64,000 bases of DNA. It comes from Thermochromatium tepidum ATCC 43061 (GTDB lineage Bacteria > Pseudomonadota > Gammaproteobacteria > Chromatiales > Chromatiaceae). The stretch spans positions 977,501 through 1,041,500 of the forward strand of contig NZ_CP039268.1 of assembly GCF_009664085.1 (NCBI RefSeq), given 5' to 3'. The notes under the pieces were generated by a model. It saw only the letters and a program-made list of their open reading frames with translations, was not told the origin of the DNA and did not search any database. Shown here one piece after another: positions 53,469 through 62,617 of this stretch (position 1 is the first letter of the stretch; each line of letters begins with the position of its first letter). The position numbers were made by a program, and so were the translations under genes.

Positions 53469-56400
53469 GTGGACCCAACCTTTGTTCATCTGCATCTGCA
53501 TTCCGAGTATTCGCTGGTCGATGGCCTGGTGCGTCTCAAGCCCCTGGTCAAGGCGGTCGCAGCGGCCGGGATGCCGGCGGTCGCCGTCACCGACCAGTGC
53601 AATCTGTTCGGGCTGGTGCGCTTCTACAAGGCGGCCATAGCGTCCGGGGTCAAGCCGATCGCCGGCGCCGATCTCTGGGTGCGCAACCCCGAGGACGCCA
53701 ACCGCCCGTACCGACTGGTCCTGCTGGTCCAGGACGAGACGGGCTATCACAACCTGATGCAGCTCGTCTCGCGCAGCTTCATCGAGGGTCAACATCAGGG
53801 GTTGGCCCAGGTCGAACGCGACTGGATCCTGGAGGCGCATCAGGGCCTGATCGCGCTCTCGGGGGGGACGCGCGGCGACGTGGCCGAGGCCTTGCTCAGG
53901 GGTCGGGACGAGCTGGCCGAGCAGCGCCTCGATGCCTGGCTGTCGGTGTTCGAGGACCGCTATTACCTGGAGCTGATCCGCACCGGTCGCCCCCAGGAAG
54001 GTGAGCTGATCGAGGCCAGTGTGGACCTGGCGCTGCGGCGCGGTGTGCCCGTGGTGGCGACCAATGACGTGCGTTTCCTCCTCGCCGAAGACTTCGAGGC
54101 CCATGAGGCGCGCGTCTGCATCCATCAGGGCCGCACCCTTGACGACCCGCGCCGCCCACGCGACTACAGCGAAGAGCAGTATCTGCGGACCCCGGACGAG
54201 ATGGCCGAGCTGTTCGCCGATCTGCCCGAGGCCCTGGAGAACACGGTCGAGATCGCCAAGCGCTGCAACCTGGAACTGAAGCTCGGCAAGACCTTTCTCC
54301 CGGTGTTCCCGGTCCCCGAGGGCATGACTACGGAGAGCTTCTTCATCGAGCAGTCGCGTCTGGGGTTGGAACGGCGTCTGGAGCGGATCCTCGATCGCAA
54401 CGCACCCGAGTATGCCGCGCGGCGTCGGATCTATGAGGAACGGCTCGAGACCGAGCTCGCCGTCATCATCCAGATGGGCTTCCCCGGCTACTTCTTGATC
54501 GTGGCCGACTTCATCCAATGGGCCAAGGACAACGGCATCCCGGTCGGGCCCGGGCGTGGCTCTGGGGCCGGTTCCCTGGTCGCCTATGCGCTCAAGATCA
54601 CGGATCTCGACCCGATCGCCCATGACCTGCTGTTTGAGCGCTTCCTGAACCCAGAGCGCGTGTCCATGCCCGACTTCGATATCGACTTCTGCATGGAAGG
54701 GCGCGATCGGGTCATCGACTATGTGACGCGCAAATACGGGCGCGAGGCGGTGTCGCAGATCATCACCTTCGGCACCCTGGCGGCCAAGGCGGTGGTGCGC
54801 GATGTCGGGCGCGTCCTGGGTTATCCCTATGGTTTCGTCGACAAGATCGCCAAGATGGTGCCCTTCGAGCTGGGGATGACCCTCGAAAAGGCACTCAAGG
54901 AGAGCGAGGATCTCCGGCGCGCCTATGAGGAGGACGAAGAGGTGCGCACCATCCTCGACCTGGCGCGCAAGCTGGAGGGCCTGACCCGCAACGCCGGCAA
55001 GCACGCCGGCGGCGTGGTGATCGCCCCGACCAAGCTGACCGATTTCGTACCGCTCTATTGCGAACCGGGTGGGTCGAATCTGGTCACCCAGTTCGACAAG
55101 GACGACGTCGAGCAGGTCGGGCTGGTCAAGTTCGACTTTTTGGGGCTGCGCACCCTCACCATCATCGACTGGGCGCTCAAGACCATCAATGCCGGGCGCG
55201 CCGCCCGGGGCGAGCCACCGCTCGACCTCGGGTGTATCGACCCGTGCGATCCCAAGGCCTTTGATCTGCTCAGACGCTGCGAGACGACGGCGGTGTTTCA
55301 GCTCGAATCGCGCGGGATGAAGGAGCTGATCAAGAAGCTCAGGCCCGACTGCTTCGACGACATCACGGCGCTGGTGGCGCTGTTCCGGCCTGGTCCGCTG
55401 CAATCGGGCATGGTCGATGACTTCATCGAACGCAAGCATGGGCGCGCCCCGGTTGCCTATCCGCACCCGGACCTGGAGCCGATCCTCAAGCCCACCTATG
55501 GCATCATCCTCTATCAGGAGCAGGTGATGCAGATCGCTCAGGTGTTGGGCGGCTATACCCTGGGTGGTGCCGACTTATTGCGAAGGGCCATGGGCAAGAA
55601 GAAGCCCGAGGAGATGGCCAAGCAGCGCGCGACCTTCGAGCAGGGGGCGCGGGCACGCGGGATCGACGGCCAGCTTGCGTCGCATATATTTGATTTGATG
55701 GAGTATTTTTCTGGTTACGGCTTCAACCGCAGCCATAGTGCCGCCTATGCCCTGGTCAGCTACCAGACCCTCTGGCTCAAGGCGCACTACCCGGCTGCCT
55801 TCATGGCGGCCGTGCTCTCGGCGGACATGGACAACACCGACAAGGTCGTCACCCTGATCGACGAATGCCGGATGATGAAGCTTCGGGTCGAGCCACCGGC
55901 CATCAATCGTTCCGACGAGTGCTTCAGCGTCGCCGATGACAGGACCATCGTCTATGGTCTGGGCGCGGTCAAGGGCGTGGGCGAGTCGGCGATCGCGGCC
56001 ATCCTAGAGGCGCGTCGAGCCGGCGGACCCTTCCGCGACCTCTGGGACTTCTGCGGTCGTATCGATCTGCAACGGGTCAACCGCCGCGTACTGGAGTCGC
56101 TGATCCGCGCCGGCGCGCTCGATGAACTCGGACCCAACCGCGCCACACTCATGGACCATCTGCCGCCGGCGCTCAAGGCCGCCGAGCAGTCGCGCAACAC
56201 CCGCGCCACCGGTCAGGTCGATCTATTCGGCCTGCTCGAACCCAGTGGACAGCCTGCGCCGGATCCGCAGCTCGCCTCTGAGATCCTCGCCGACTGGGAG
56301 GATGAGCAGCGTCTCCAGGGCGAGAAGGAGACGCTTGGACTCTATCTGACCGGGCATCCGATCGACCGCTACGAAGACGAGCTCAAGGCCATGGGCGCGG

Positions 56401-57086
56401 TGCGCATCGCCCGTTTGCTCGAGACCGATCGCGAACTCGGACGCCGCGACCTGCCTGTGCGCAGCGCCCAGTCAGGTCGCGAAAAATACACCGTCGTCGG
56501 ACTGGTGGTCGGTGTGCGCCACGGCAAGACCCAGCGCGGACGTATGGGCTCGGTGCTCCTCGACGATCGCACCGGACGCATCGAGGCCACGGTCTTCTCT
56601 GAGCTCTATGAGCAGGTGCGTCAGCTGCTGGTCGCCGACCGGATCCTGAGCCTTACGGGCACGCTCAACTTCGACGAGTTCCGCGATACCTGGTCGCTGC
56701 GCGCCGACAGCGTGCGCCCCCTCGAAGAGGCGCGCGCGACCGCCGCCGACCACCTGCTCCTGACACTGGATCTGTCCGATTCGTCTGCCCATGCGCACGG
56801 ACTGGAGCGGGTCGAGGAACTGCGCACGACCCTGCTTGCCCATCGCGACCTGGCGCGCGAGACAAGCCTGCCGATCCGCTTGATCTACCGTCGCCCCGGT
56901 GCGGTCGGCGAGCTTAAGCTGGGGAGCGCCTGGCGCGTCCGTCCGACCGATGCCTTGCTCAAGCAGTTGCGTGGGCTGTTGGGAGCCGGCAATGTCCGTG
57001 TCTCTTATGAGCGACCAGAGCAACCCGTCCAGCCAGTGCCCATGCCCGAGTTGCAGCCGGCACCGCGATTGCGGGCGGTGTCCTGA
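53469..57086 (+). CDS. dnaE: DNA polymerase III alpha subunit
   Basis: The 1205-residue replicative polymerase. An N-terminal PHP domain ([20 protein letters not shown]) is followed by the polymerase core with [15 protein letters not shown], the catalytic aspartates in [16 protein letters not shown] (about 401-405) and [11 protein letters not shown] (about 555), and [20 protein letters not shown]. The beta-clamp binding motif QVDLFGL is near 916. An OB fold (about 1000-1075) and C-terminal tau-binding region end the protein. It starts at GTG with AGGA 6 nt upstream. It is 30-40 residues longer than E. coli DnaE. Confidence 0.97.
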   Translation: MDPTFVHLHLHSEYSLVDGLVRLKPLVKAVAAAGMPAVAVTDQCNLFGLVRFYKAAIASGVKPIAGADLWVRNPEDANRPYRLVLLVQDETGYHNLMQLVSRSFIEGQHQGLAQVERDWILEAHQGLIALSGGTRGDVAEALLRGRDELAEQRLDAWLSVFEDRYYLELIRTGRPQEGELIEASVDLALRRGVPVVATNDVRFLLAEDFEAHEARVCIHQGRTLDDPRRPRDYSEEQYLRTPDEMAELFADLPEALENTVEIAKRCNLELKLGKTFLPVFPVPEGMTTESFFIEQSRLGLERRLERILDRNAPEYAARRRIYEERLETELAVIIQMGFPGYFLIVADFIQWAKDNGIPVGPGRGSGAGSLVAYALKITDLDPIAHDLLFERFLNPERVSMPDFDIDFCMEGRDRVIDYVTRKYGREAVSQIITFGTLAAKAVVRDVGRVLGYPYGFVDKIAKMVPFELGMTLEKALKESEDLRRAYEEDEEVRTILDLARKLEGLTRNAGKHAGGVVIAPTKLTDFVPLYCEPGGSNLVTQFDKDDVEQVGLVKFDFLGLRTLTIIDWALKTINAGRAARGEPPLDLGCIDPCDPKAFDLLRRCETTAVFQLESRGMKELIKKLRPDCFDDITALVALFRPGPLQSGMVDDFIERKHGRAPVAYPHPDLEPILKPTYGIILYQEQVMQIAQVLGGYTLGGADLLRRAMGKKKPEEMAKQRATFEQGARARGIDGQLASHIFDLMEYFSGYGFNRSHSAAYALVSYQTLWLKAHYPAAFMAAVLSADMDNTDKVVTLIDECRMMKLRVEPPAINRSDECFSVADDRTIVYGLGAVKGVGESAIAAILEARRAGGPFRDLWDFCGRIDLQRVNRRVLESLIRAGALDELGPNRATLMDHLPPALKAAEQSRNTRATGQVDLFGLLEPSGQPAPDPQLASEILADWEDEQRLQGEKETLGLYLTGHPIDRYEDELKAMGAVRIARLLETDRELGRRDLPVRSAQSGREKYTVVGLVVGVRHGKTQRGRMGSVLLDDRTGRIEATVFSELYEQVRQLLVADRILSLTGTLNFDEFRDTWSLRADSVRPLEEARATAADHLLLTLDLSDSSAHAHGLERVEELRTTLLAHRDLARETSLPIRLIYRRPGAVGELKLGSAWRVRPTDALLKQLRGLLGAGNVRVSYERPEQPVQPVPMPELQPAPRLRAVS

Positions 57087-57194
57087 AAGGCCATCAGCGA
57101 TCTGCGCGCAGGCAGGCTCGACCCAGGTCTCCCGGCGCATTCCCTAAACGCGCTTGAATTTACAGCTGGTCTGCATCAAGGCATGAGGTCTTCA

Positions 57195-57695
57195 ATGTTG
57201 TTTGTTTGGATTTTGTCGGTGTATTGGCTTGGCCTGAGTCTGGAGTCCCAGGCCGCCGACTGGAGTGCGCGCCTATCGGACGGCTCCAGGGTCGAGGTGG
57301 ATGCGGCCACGCGCCGCGCCTGGCGCTTGGATGGCGCTCAACGCACGCCACTTTGGGATGGCGTGCATCGTCTGGACGATGGCTCAGTCGTCATCGTCCG
57401 CGATGGCGTTGCGGTGCCGAACCCTGAGATGCTGGAGACCTGGAACGAGGCACCGCCGCACCGAGCGCGCGAGCCAAAGCAGGATACCGCCCCCTGTCTG
57501 GAATTGGTCAGCCGGGTCTGTGGCGAGGGTGGGCGTTCGGACTGTGCCGGCAGCGAGCCGTGCCGACTCGCGCGCGAGCTGTTGGAAATGTCCAAGGAGC
57601 CCTTGCCCTTGGAAGACGAGATCCAGGCCGAATCGTCCATCGGGGCTCAGTGTCGCGAGGCCATGGCCAATCCTTTCTTCACGCCCTGTCGCTGA
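57195..57695 (+). CDS. Secreted cysteine-containing protein, unknown function
   Basis: A 166-residue protein with a signal peptide (LFVWILSVYWLGLSLESQA, cut near A20/A21). The mature part starts with a beta-like region (ARLSDGSRVEVDAATRRAWR; VHRLDDGSVVIVRDGVAV) and ends with six cysteines in about 75 residues (CLELVSRVCGEGGRSDCAG and following), likely disulfide-bonded in the periplasm. The ATG at 57195 has GAGG 6 nt upstream, better than ATG 57183. No family is recognised. Confidence 0.65.
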   Translation: MLFVWILSVYWLGLSLESQAADWSARLSDGSRVEVDAATRRAWRLDGAQRTPLWDGVHRLDDGSVVIVRDGVAVPNPEMLETWNEAPPHRAREPKQDTAPCLELVSRVCGEGGRSDCAGSEPCRLARELLEMSKEPLPLEDEIQAESSIGAQCREAMANPFFTPCR

Positions 57696-57759
57696 GGTCG
57701 GCGCGATGATCCGGAGCAGCTGGGGCAGGCTCGCTTCCCCTTGAAGCGACCAAACAAAG

Positions 57760-57816
57760 ACCCCCGAAGTCCGGGGTCGAGGCTTCGGGGGTAAACCCCG
57801 GCTGGGGGCCGGGGTT
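57760..57816. terminator. Twin hairpins between convergent genes
   Basis: Two perfect hairpins stand side by side: ACCCCCGAAG (57760-57769) with CTTCGGGGGT (57783-57792), then AACCCCGGC (57794-57802) with GCCGGGGTT (57808-57816). They lie between the secreted-protein gene and polA, which converge. There is no T-run. They probably act as bidirectional terminators or 3'-end stabilisers. Confidence 0.55.
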
Positions 57817-57897
57817 GAGACCGTCATCCAGGGGGGAGATGTCCGGTCCCGTTTCGCTCGTTTTGTCTGACCATCGGAATCGGATTTGGTTCCCAGC

Positions 57898-60603
57898 TCA
57901 GTGGGCGTCATCCCAGTTGGCGCCGCTGCCGATCTCGACCACCAGGGGCACGGCGAGCTCGGCGGCCCCCTCCATCGCCGCGCGCACCGCCTCACGGGTC
58001 TCCTCAAGTGCGGTCTCGGCGACCTCCAGCACCAGTTCGTCATGGACCTGGAGGATGAGTCGGGCCGGCGCCCCTGTCGTCTCGATCCAGACATCGACTG
58101 CGATCATGGCACGCTTGATGATGTCGGCGGCCGTACCCTGCATGGGTGCATTGATAGCGGTCCGCTCAGCGGCGGCGCGGCGGGTCTGGTTGCTGTGACC
58201 AATCTCGGGCAGATGCAGGCGACGACCAAACAGGGTCTCGACATAGCCACATTCGCGTGCCTGGTGACGGATGCGTTCCATGAACTCGCGCACCCCGGGA
58301 TAGCGCTCGAAATAGCGCTCGACATAGGCCTGGGCCGCTGCACGCTCGATCCCGAGCTGATGGGCGAGCCCGAACGCCGACATGCCATAGATGAGCCCGA
58401 AATTGATCGCCTTGGCCGAACGGCGCTGCTCGCTGGTCACCGCCTCGGGCGCCAGACCCAGGATCTCGGCGGCGGTGGCACGATGGATGTCCAAACCCGC
58501 GGCGAAGGCGGCGAGCAGACGGGCATCGCCCGAGAGGTGGGCCATGATCCGCAGCTCGATCTGTGAATAGTCGGCCGCGAGCAGACGATGACCGGGTGCG
58601 GCGATGAAGGCACGCCGGATGCGTCGTCCTTCCTCGGTGCGGATCGGGATGTTCTGGAGGTTGGGATCGCTCGACGACAGCCGTCCGGTGGCCGTGACCG
58701 TCTGATGATAAGAGGTATGGATGCGCCCAGTGGCGGGGTCGATCAGGCGTGGTAGCTTGTCGGTATAGGTCGATTTGAGCTTGGAGAGGAGGCGGTGTTC
58801 GAGGATGATCCGGGGCAGCTCGTGGACTTGGGCCAGCTGTTCGAGCACCTCCTCGGAGGTCGAGGGGGCACCCTTGGGCGTCTTGGCGACCACCGGCAAC
58901 CCCAGTTCCTCGAACAAGAGCGCCGCGATCTGCTTGGGCGAGCCGAGATTGAACCGCCGGCCCGCAACCCGCTGGGCCGTCTCCTCCAATTCGAGGATCC
59001 GGCGCGCCAGTTCGGCGCTCTGGGATTCGAGCTGCTCGGCGTCGATCAGCACCCCGGCGCGTTCCAGACGCGCGAGCACAGGCACCAATGGCATCTCGAT
59101 CTCGCGATAGAGCCGTTCGAGTTTGGGCACCGCCGTCAGGCGCGGTTGCAAGACCTGGTGCAGTCGGAGTGTGACCTCGGCATCCTCGGCGGCATAGGGA
59201 CCGGCCTGTTCTAGGGGGACCTGATCGAACCGGATCTGTTTGCTGCCTGTGCCGGCGACGTCCTTGAAACGGATGGTGTCATGGCCGAGAAAGCGCTTGG
59301 CCAGCGAGTCTAGATCGTGGCGCGCGGTGCTATCGAGCACATAGCTCGCGATCAGGGTGTCGTGGGCGATCCCGTGCAGCTCGATCCCATAGCGGGCGAG
59401 CACGGTGAGGTCGTACTTGAGGTTTTGGCCGACCTTGGGGCGGTCGGGGTCTTCCAGCACCGGTTTCAATCGCGCCAGGACCAGGTCGCGGTCGAGCTGC
59501 TGGGGCGCGCCCGGATAGGTATGGGCGAGCGGGACATAGGCCGCCTGGCCGGGTGCTACCGCAAACGAGATACCGACGAGCTCGGCCCGCCGGGCATCGA
59601 GCGCGGTGGTCTCGGTGTCCAGGGCGATGAGCTCGGCCGTCCGCAGCCGCGCCAGCCACGCCTCCAGGGCGGACTCGGTCAGGACCAGCTCGTACTGGGG
59701 TTCGTGACCGGTCTGATGCCTCTGGGTGGGCGGTGCGCCTGCGACCCCCATCCCATCGAGGGTGGCCAACAGACGGCGCAGTTCCAGACGTTCGTACCAG
59801 GCGCGCAGGGTCGCAATGTCTGGCGGGGTCGGTCGCAGATCGGTCGGACCGAAGTCGAGGGCGACATCGCGCTTGATGGTCAGGAGTTCGCGCGCCAGGG
59901 GCAACTGGTCGAGTGCCGTGCGCAACGACTCGCCGATCTTACCCTTGATGGAGGCGGCCTGAGCGATGACCCCATCGAGATCGCCGTAATCGGTGAGCCA
60001 TTTGGCCGCCGTCTTGGGCCCACACCCGGGTACGCCTGGGATGTTGTCCACACTATCGCCCATCAAGGCCAGATAATCGACGATGCGTTCGGGCGGTACA
60101 CCGAACTTTTCGCGCACCCCTGCCGGATCGAGCCAGGTCCCGGTCATGGTATTGACCAGGGTGACGTGCTCATCGACCAGCTGCGCCAGATCTTTGTCCC
60201 CGGTCGAGATCAGGGTCGGCAGACCCAGGGCCGCGGCCTGGGTCGACAGGGTGCCGATCACGTCGTCCGCCTCGACCCCGGGGACCACCAGCAGCGGCAA
60301 CCCCAGGGCACGGATGATCGTCTGGAGCGGCTCGATCTGGGCGCGCAGATCCTCCGGCGGCGCCGGGCGATTGGCCTTATAGTCTGGATAGCGTTCATGC
60401 CGAAACCCCCGACCGCCGGCATCGAAGACCACACCGATGTAGTCGGGCCGCTGATCCTCGATCAGCTTGCGCAGCATATTGAGCACGCCGACCAGGGCCC
60501 CGGTCGGCTCGCCGCGCGAATTGGTCAGCTTGGGCAGTGCGTGATAGGCCCGGAACAGATAGCCAGAGGCATCGACGAGGAGCAGTGGATACTCTTGGGA
60601 CAT
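57898..60603 (-). CDS. polA: DNA polymerase I
   Basis: A 901-residue repair polymerase with all three activities. The 5'-3' exonuclease domain (about 1-290) has LLLVDASGYLFRAYHALP, VFDAGGRGFRHERYP and DSVDNIPGVPGCGPKTAAK. The 3'-5' proofreading domain keeps ALDTETTALDARRAELVGIS (about 330) with its Asp-x-Glu. The polymerase domain has motif A LAADYSQIELRIMAHLSGD (about 672), motif B RRSAKAINFGLIYGMSAFG and motif C LQVHDELVLEV (about 853). The start at ATG 60603 gives MSQEYPLLLVDASG, the normal N-terminus. Confidence 0.97.
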   Translation of the reverse strand: MSQEYPLLLVDASGYLFRAYHALPKLTNSRGEPTGALVGVLNMLRKLIEDQRPDYIGVVFDAGGRGFRHERYPDYKANRPAPPEDLRAQIEPLQTIIRALGLPLLVVPGVEADDVIGTLSTQAAALGLPTLISTGDKDLAQLVDEHVTLVNTMTGTWLDPAGVREKFGVPPERIVDYLALMGDSVDNIPGVPGCGPKTAAKWLTDYGDLDGVIAQAASIKGKIGESLRTALDQLPLARELLTIKRDVALDFGPTDLRPTPPDIATLRAWYERLELRRLLATLDGMGVAGAPPTQRHQTGHEPQYELVLTESALEAWLARLRTAELIALDTETTALDARRAELVGISFAVAPGQAAYVPLAHTYPGAPQQLDRDLVLARLKPVLEDPDRPKVGQNLKYDLTVLARYGIELHGIAHDTLIASYVLDSTARHDLDSLAKRFLGHDTIRFKDVAGTGSKQIRFDQVPLEQAGPYAAEDAEVTLRLHQVLQPRLTAVPKLERLYREIEMPLVPVLARLERAGVLIDAEQLESQSAELARRILELEETAQRVAGRRFNLGSPKQIAALLFEELGLPVVAKTPKGAPSTSEEVLEQLAQVHELPRIILEHRLLSKLKSTYTDKLPRLIDPATGRIHTSYHQTVTATGRLSSSDPNLQNIPIRTEEGRRIRRAFIAAPGHRLLAADYSQIELRIMAHLSGDARLLAAFAAGLDIHRATAAEILGLAPEAVTSEQRRSAKAINFGLIYGMSAFGLAHQLGIERAAAQAYVERYFERYPGVREFMERIRHQARECGYVETLFGRRLHLPEIGHSNQTRRAAAERTAINAPMQGTAADIIKRAMIAVDVWIETTGAPARLILQVHDELVLEVAETALEETREAVRAAMEGAAELAVPLVVEIGSGANWDDAH

Positions 60604-60699
60604 GGGGCAGGCGCTCGGGATAGTGGCGTTCATCAAGGGATTGAACGGTAGCACAGTCGTCTTGTATGGGTTTGCCGAGCGTCGTTAGAATGCCGTCGT

Positions 60700-61060
60700 A
60701 CCCGAGGTCAAGGGGCTTGCGCAGCTTCCCCTTGGAGTACAAGGCCAAGCGCCGGGGCGGGTGGTGGTCGCGAATCTCTGGTTTGCCCGCCGCAAGACCT
60801 GCCCGGTCTGTGGTGCGGTGTAGAAAGACATGACGCTCGCCACAGGGCAATAGACCCTGCCCGGGGTGTGGCGCAGCCTAAGACCGGGACATGAATGCGG
60901 CCAGAAATTTCTGGCGTATGTATGGCTTGGCCGTCCTAAACGGCCCTACGGCGAGTTCCGCCGTGTCAGCCTGTGGATGAGGGCGGCTCTGGCTGCACCT
61001 GCAAGGGTGCAGTGAAACTGTCCTCAGTCAAGCAGGACATCAGCGTTGTTCCTGTTTGGG
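60700..61060 (+). pseudogene. Decayed C-terminal remnant of an IS200/IS605-type TnpB
   Basis: Broken frames between polA and the sulfur globule gene read as the end of TnpB: PLEYKAKRRG, then LWFARRKTCPVCGAV (first zinc-finger pair; Cys at 60800) in another frame, then CPGCGAA and, after an in-frame TAA, DRDMNAARNF (60882-60911), the RuvC-III block with its catalytic Asp. The conserved tail after it (GEFRRVSLWMRAAL) is also typical of these elements. Frameshifts and stops rule out a working protein. No tnpA or N-terminal part remains; polA starts about 100 nt away. Confidence 0.75.
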
Positions 61061-61112
61061 CAGGAATGAGGCAGTCTGATGGAACGGTATTCTCAATGTG
61101 GAGGATCTGAAG

Positions 61113-61442
61113 ATGACGATGAAGCGACTCCTTCTGGCCTTGGCACTGGCCGGAGCCTCCGCGCTCGCCAGCTTACCTGCCAATGCCTTCTGGGGTTGGA
61201 ACCCCTTCAGGTGGGGTGGTCCCTGGTGGGATGACCCCTGGTACGACCCCTGGTACGGCCCCTGGGGTGGCCCCTGGTACGGCTATCCCTACTATGGTGG
61301 CTACTATCCCTACGGTGTGCCCTTCTACGGTGTGCCCTATTGGGGCGTCCCCGTCTATGCCTATCCTGGCTACTACCCCTATCCGGGCTATGCCTATCCT
61401 GCCACCACCCAGCCAAGCACCAAGAGCTCTAAGAGCCAATAA
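61113..61442 (+). CDS. Sulfur globule protein (Sgp family)
   Basis: A 109-residue protein with a signal peptide (RLLLALALAGASALASLPANA, cut after A25) and an 84-residue mature part of extreme composition: Tyr, Pro, Gly and Trp in short repeats such as DPWYDPWYGPWGGPWYG and PYGVPFYGVPYWGVPVYAYP. This matches the structural proteins that coat the periplasmic sulfur globules of Allochromatium and relatives. GGAGG lies 8 nt before the ATG at 61113. A hairpin follows the stop. The mature composition and signal peptide are seen directly; the sulfur-globule role is inferred from the family. Confidence 0.8.
   Translation: MTMKRLLLALALAGASALASLPANAFWGWNPFRWGGPWWDDPWYDPWYGPWGGPWYGYPYYGGYYPYGVPFYGVPYWGVPVYAYPGYYPYPGYAYPATTQPSTKSSKSQ
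61236..61283 (+). repeat. Four 12-bp tandem repeats inside the sulfur globule gene
   Basis: Units CCCCTGGTACGA, CCCCTGGTACGG, CCCCTGGGGTGG and CCCCTGGTACGG follow each other directly and encode (D/G)PW(Y/G). The repeat suggests growth of the protein by slippage or unequal crossing over. Confidence 0.85.
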
Positions 61443-61469
61443 GCGGCTCGACGTTTGATTCTGGTGTTT

Positions 61470-61498
61470 CCGCCCGTACCCTTGCCGGGTTCGGGCGG
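61470..61498 (+). terminator. Hairpin after the sulfur globule gene
   Basis: CCGCCCGTACCC (61470-61481) pairs with GGGTTCGGGCGG (61487-61498) with one mismatch and a 5-nt loop, 28 nt after the stop. There is only a short T-rich tail, so it may also protect the transcript from 3' decay. Confidence 0.55.
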
Positions 61499-61636
61499 GG
61501 TTCTGGGCGGCGCCCACTCGGGTGGTAATTTCGCCGTCACGCGCGCCTCTTGCTATGATCTCCGCCCACTGATGGCGGCCCTCATCCCCGCCGAGGGCGA
61601 CGGCTTGCTCGCCGCCAGGTGACTGGAGATCCGGAT

Positions 61637-62617
61637 ATGCGCTTGTTGGTAGGTGACATTGGTGGCACGAAGACGGCCCTTGGTCTGGCCGAGACGGATG
61701 GCGGATCCGTGCGACTCAGCGAGACCCGACGCTATCCAAGCGCCTCCTTTGGCTCGCTCGATCAGATCGTCCAGCGTTACCTGCTCGAGACGGGCGTCCA
61801 CTGCCGGTTCGCGGTCTTCGCCGTCGCCGGTCCCGTGCACGACCAGCGCTGCGAAACGACCAATCTGCCCTGGGTGCTGGATGCCGAGTCCCTGGAGCAG
61901 GGCCTTGACCTGACCTGTGTGGAACTGATCAACGACCTGGAGGCGGTCGCTTGGGGTGTGCCCATCCTTGGCGCAGACGATCTGGCCGAACTCCATCCCG
62001 GCGATCCGCACAGTCAGGGCAATGCCTGCGTGGTCGCCGCCGGAACCGGACTCGGACAGGCCGGGCTGTTCTGGGACGGGCTGCGTCATCATGCCTTTGC
62101 CACCGAAGGTGGGCACTCGGACTTCGCCCCGGCAGATGACCTAGAGTTTGCGCTCCTGGCCCATCTCAAGTCGCGTTTCGGACGGGTGAGCTGGGAGCGG
62201 GTCGTCTCGGGTCCGGGGATCGTCAACCTGTTTGAGTTCCTGTGCTTTCATCACGGCGTTCAGGTACCGGACTGGTTGTCGGCGGCCATCAACGCCGGTG
62301 GCGACACGGCGGCCATCATCGCCCAGGCCGCAGCCGAGGAGCGCTGTCCGCTGTGTCGTGAAACCATGAATCTCTTCATGCGGCTCTACGGACGCGAGGC
62401 GGGCAATGTCGCACTCAAGCACATGGCGCTCGGCGGGGTCTATTTGGGCGGCGGGATCGCGCTGAAGAATCTCGCCTGTCTGCGCCGGGGCGGCTTTCTG
62501 GAAGGCTTCTTTGACAAGGGGCGCATGGGCTCGTTGATGCGGCGGATGCCGGTGCGCGTCATCCTCCAACCCAATACACCGCTGCTTGGCGCGGCGCGTT
62601 TCATGGCCTTGCAATGA
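61637..62617 (+). CDS. glk: Glucokinase
   Basis: A 326-residue proteobacterial-type glucokinase that phosphorylates glucose with ATP. The N-terminal phosphate-binding GDIGGTKTALGLAE, the sugar-binding LINDLEAVAWG, the second phosphate loop VVAAGTGLGQAGL and the EGGHSDFAP block are all present. GGVYLGGGIALKN near the end is the adenosine motif. GGAG lies 8 nt before the ATG at 61637. The stop overlaps the tamA start (ATGA). Confidence 0.95.
   Translation: MRLLVGDIGGTKTALGLAETDGGSVRLSETRRYPSASFGSLDQIVQRYLLETGVHCRFAVFAVAGPVHDQRCETTNLPWVLDAESLEQGLDLTCVELINDLEAVAWGVPILGADDLAELHPGDPHSQGNACVVAAGTGLGQAGLFWDGLRHHAFATEGGHSDFAPADDLEFALLAHLKSRFGRVSWERVVSGPGIVNLFEFLCFHHGVQVPDWLSAAINAGGDTAAIIAQAAAEERCPLCRETMNLFMRLYGREAGNVALKHMALGGVYLGGGIALKNLACLRRGGFLEGFFDKGRMGSLMRRMPVRVILQPNTPLLGAARFMALQ

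Noticed and set aside
53409-55466. A 685-residue open frame on the minus strand
   Set aside because: It lies antisense to dnaE, whose motifs are unmistakable. High GC content produces long antisense frames throughout this window.
59317-60651. A 444-residue plus-strand frame over polA
   Set aside because: Antisense to conserved polA domains, with no recognisable protein features.
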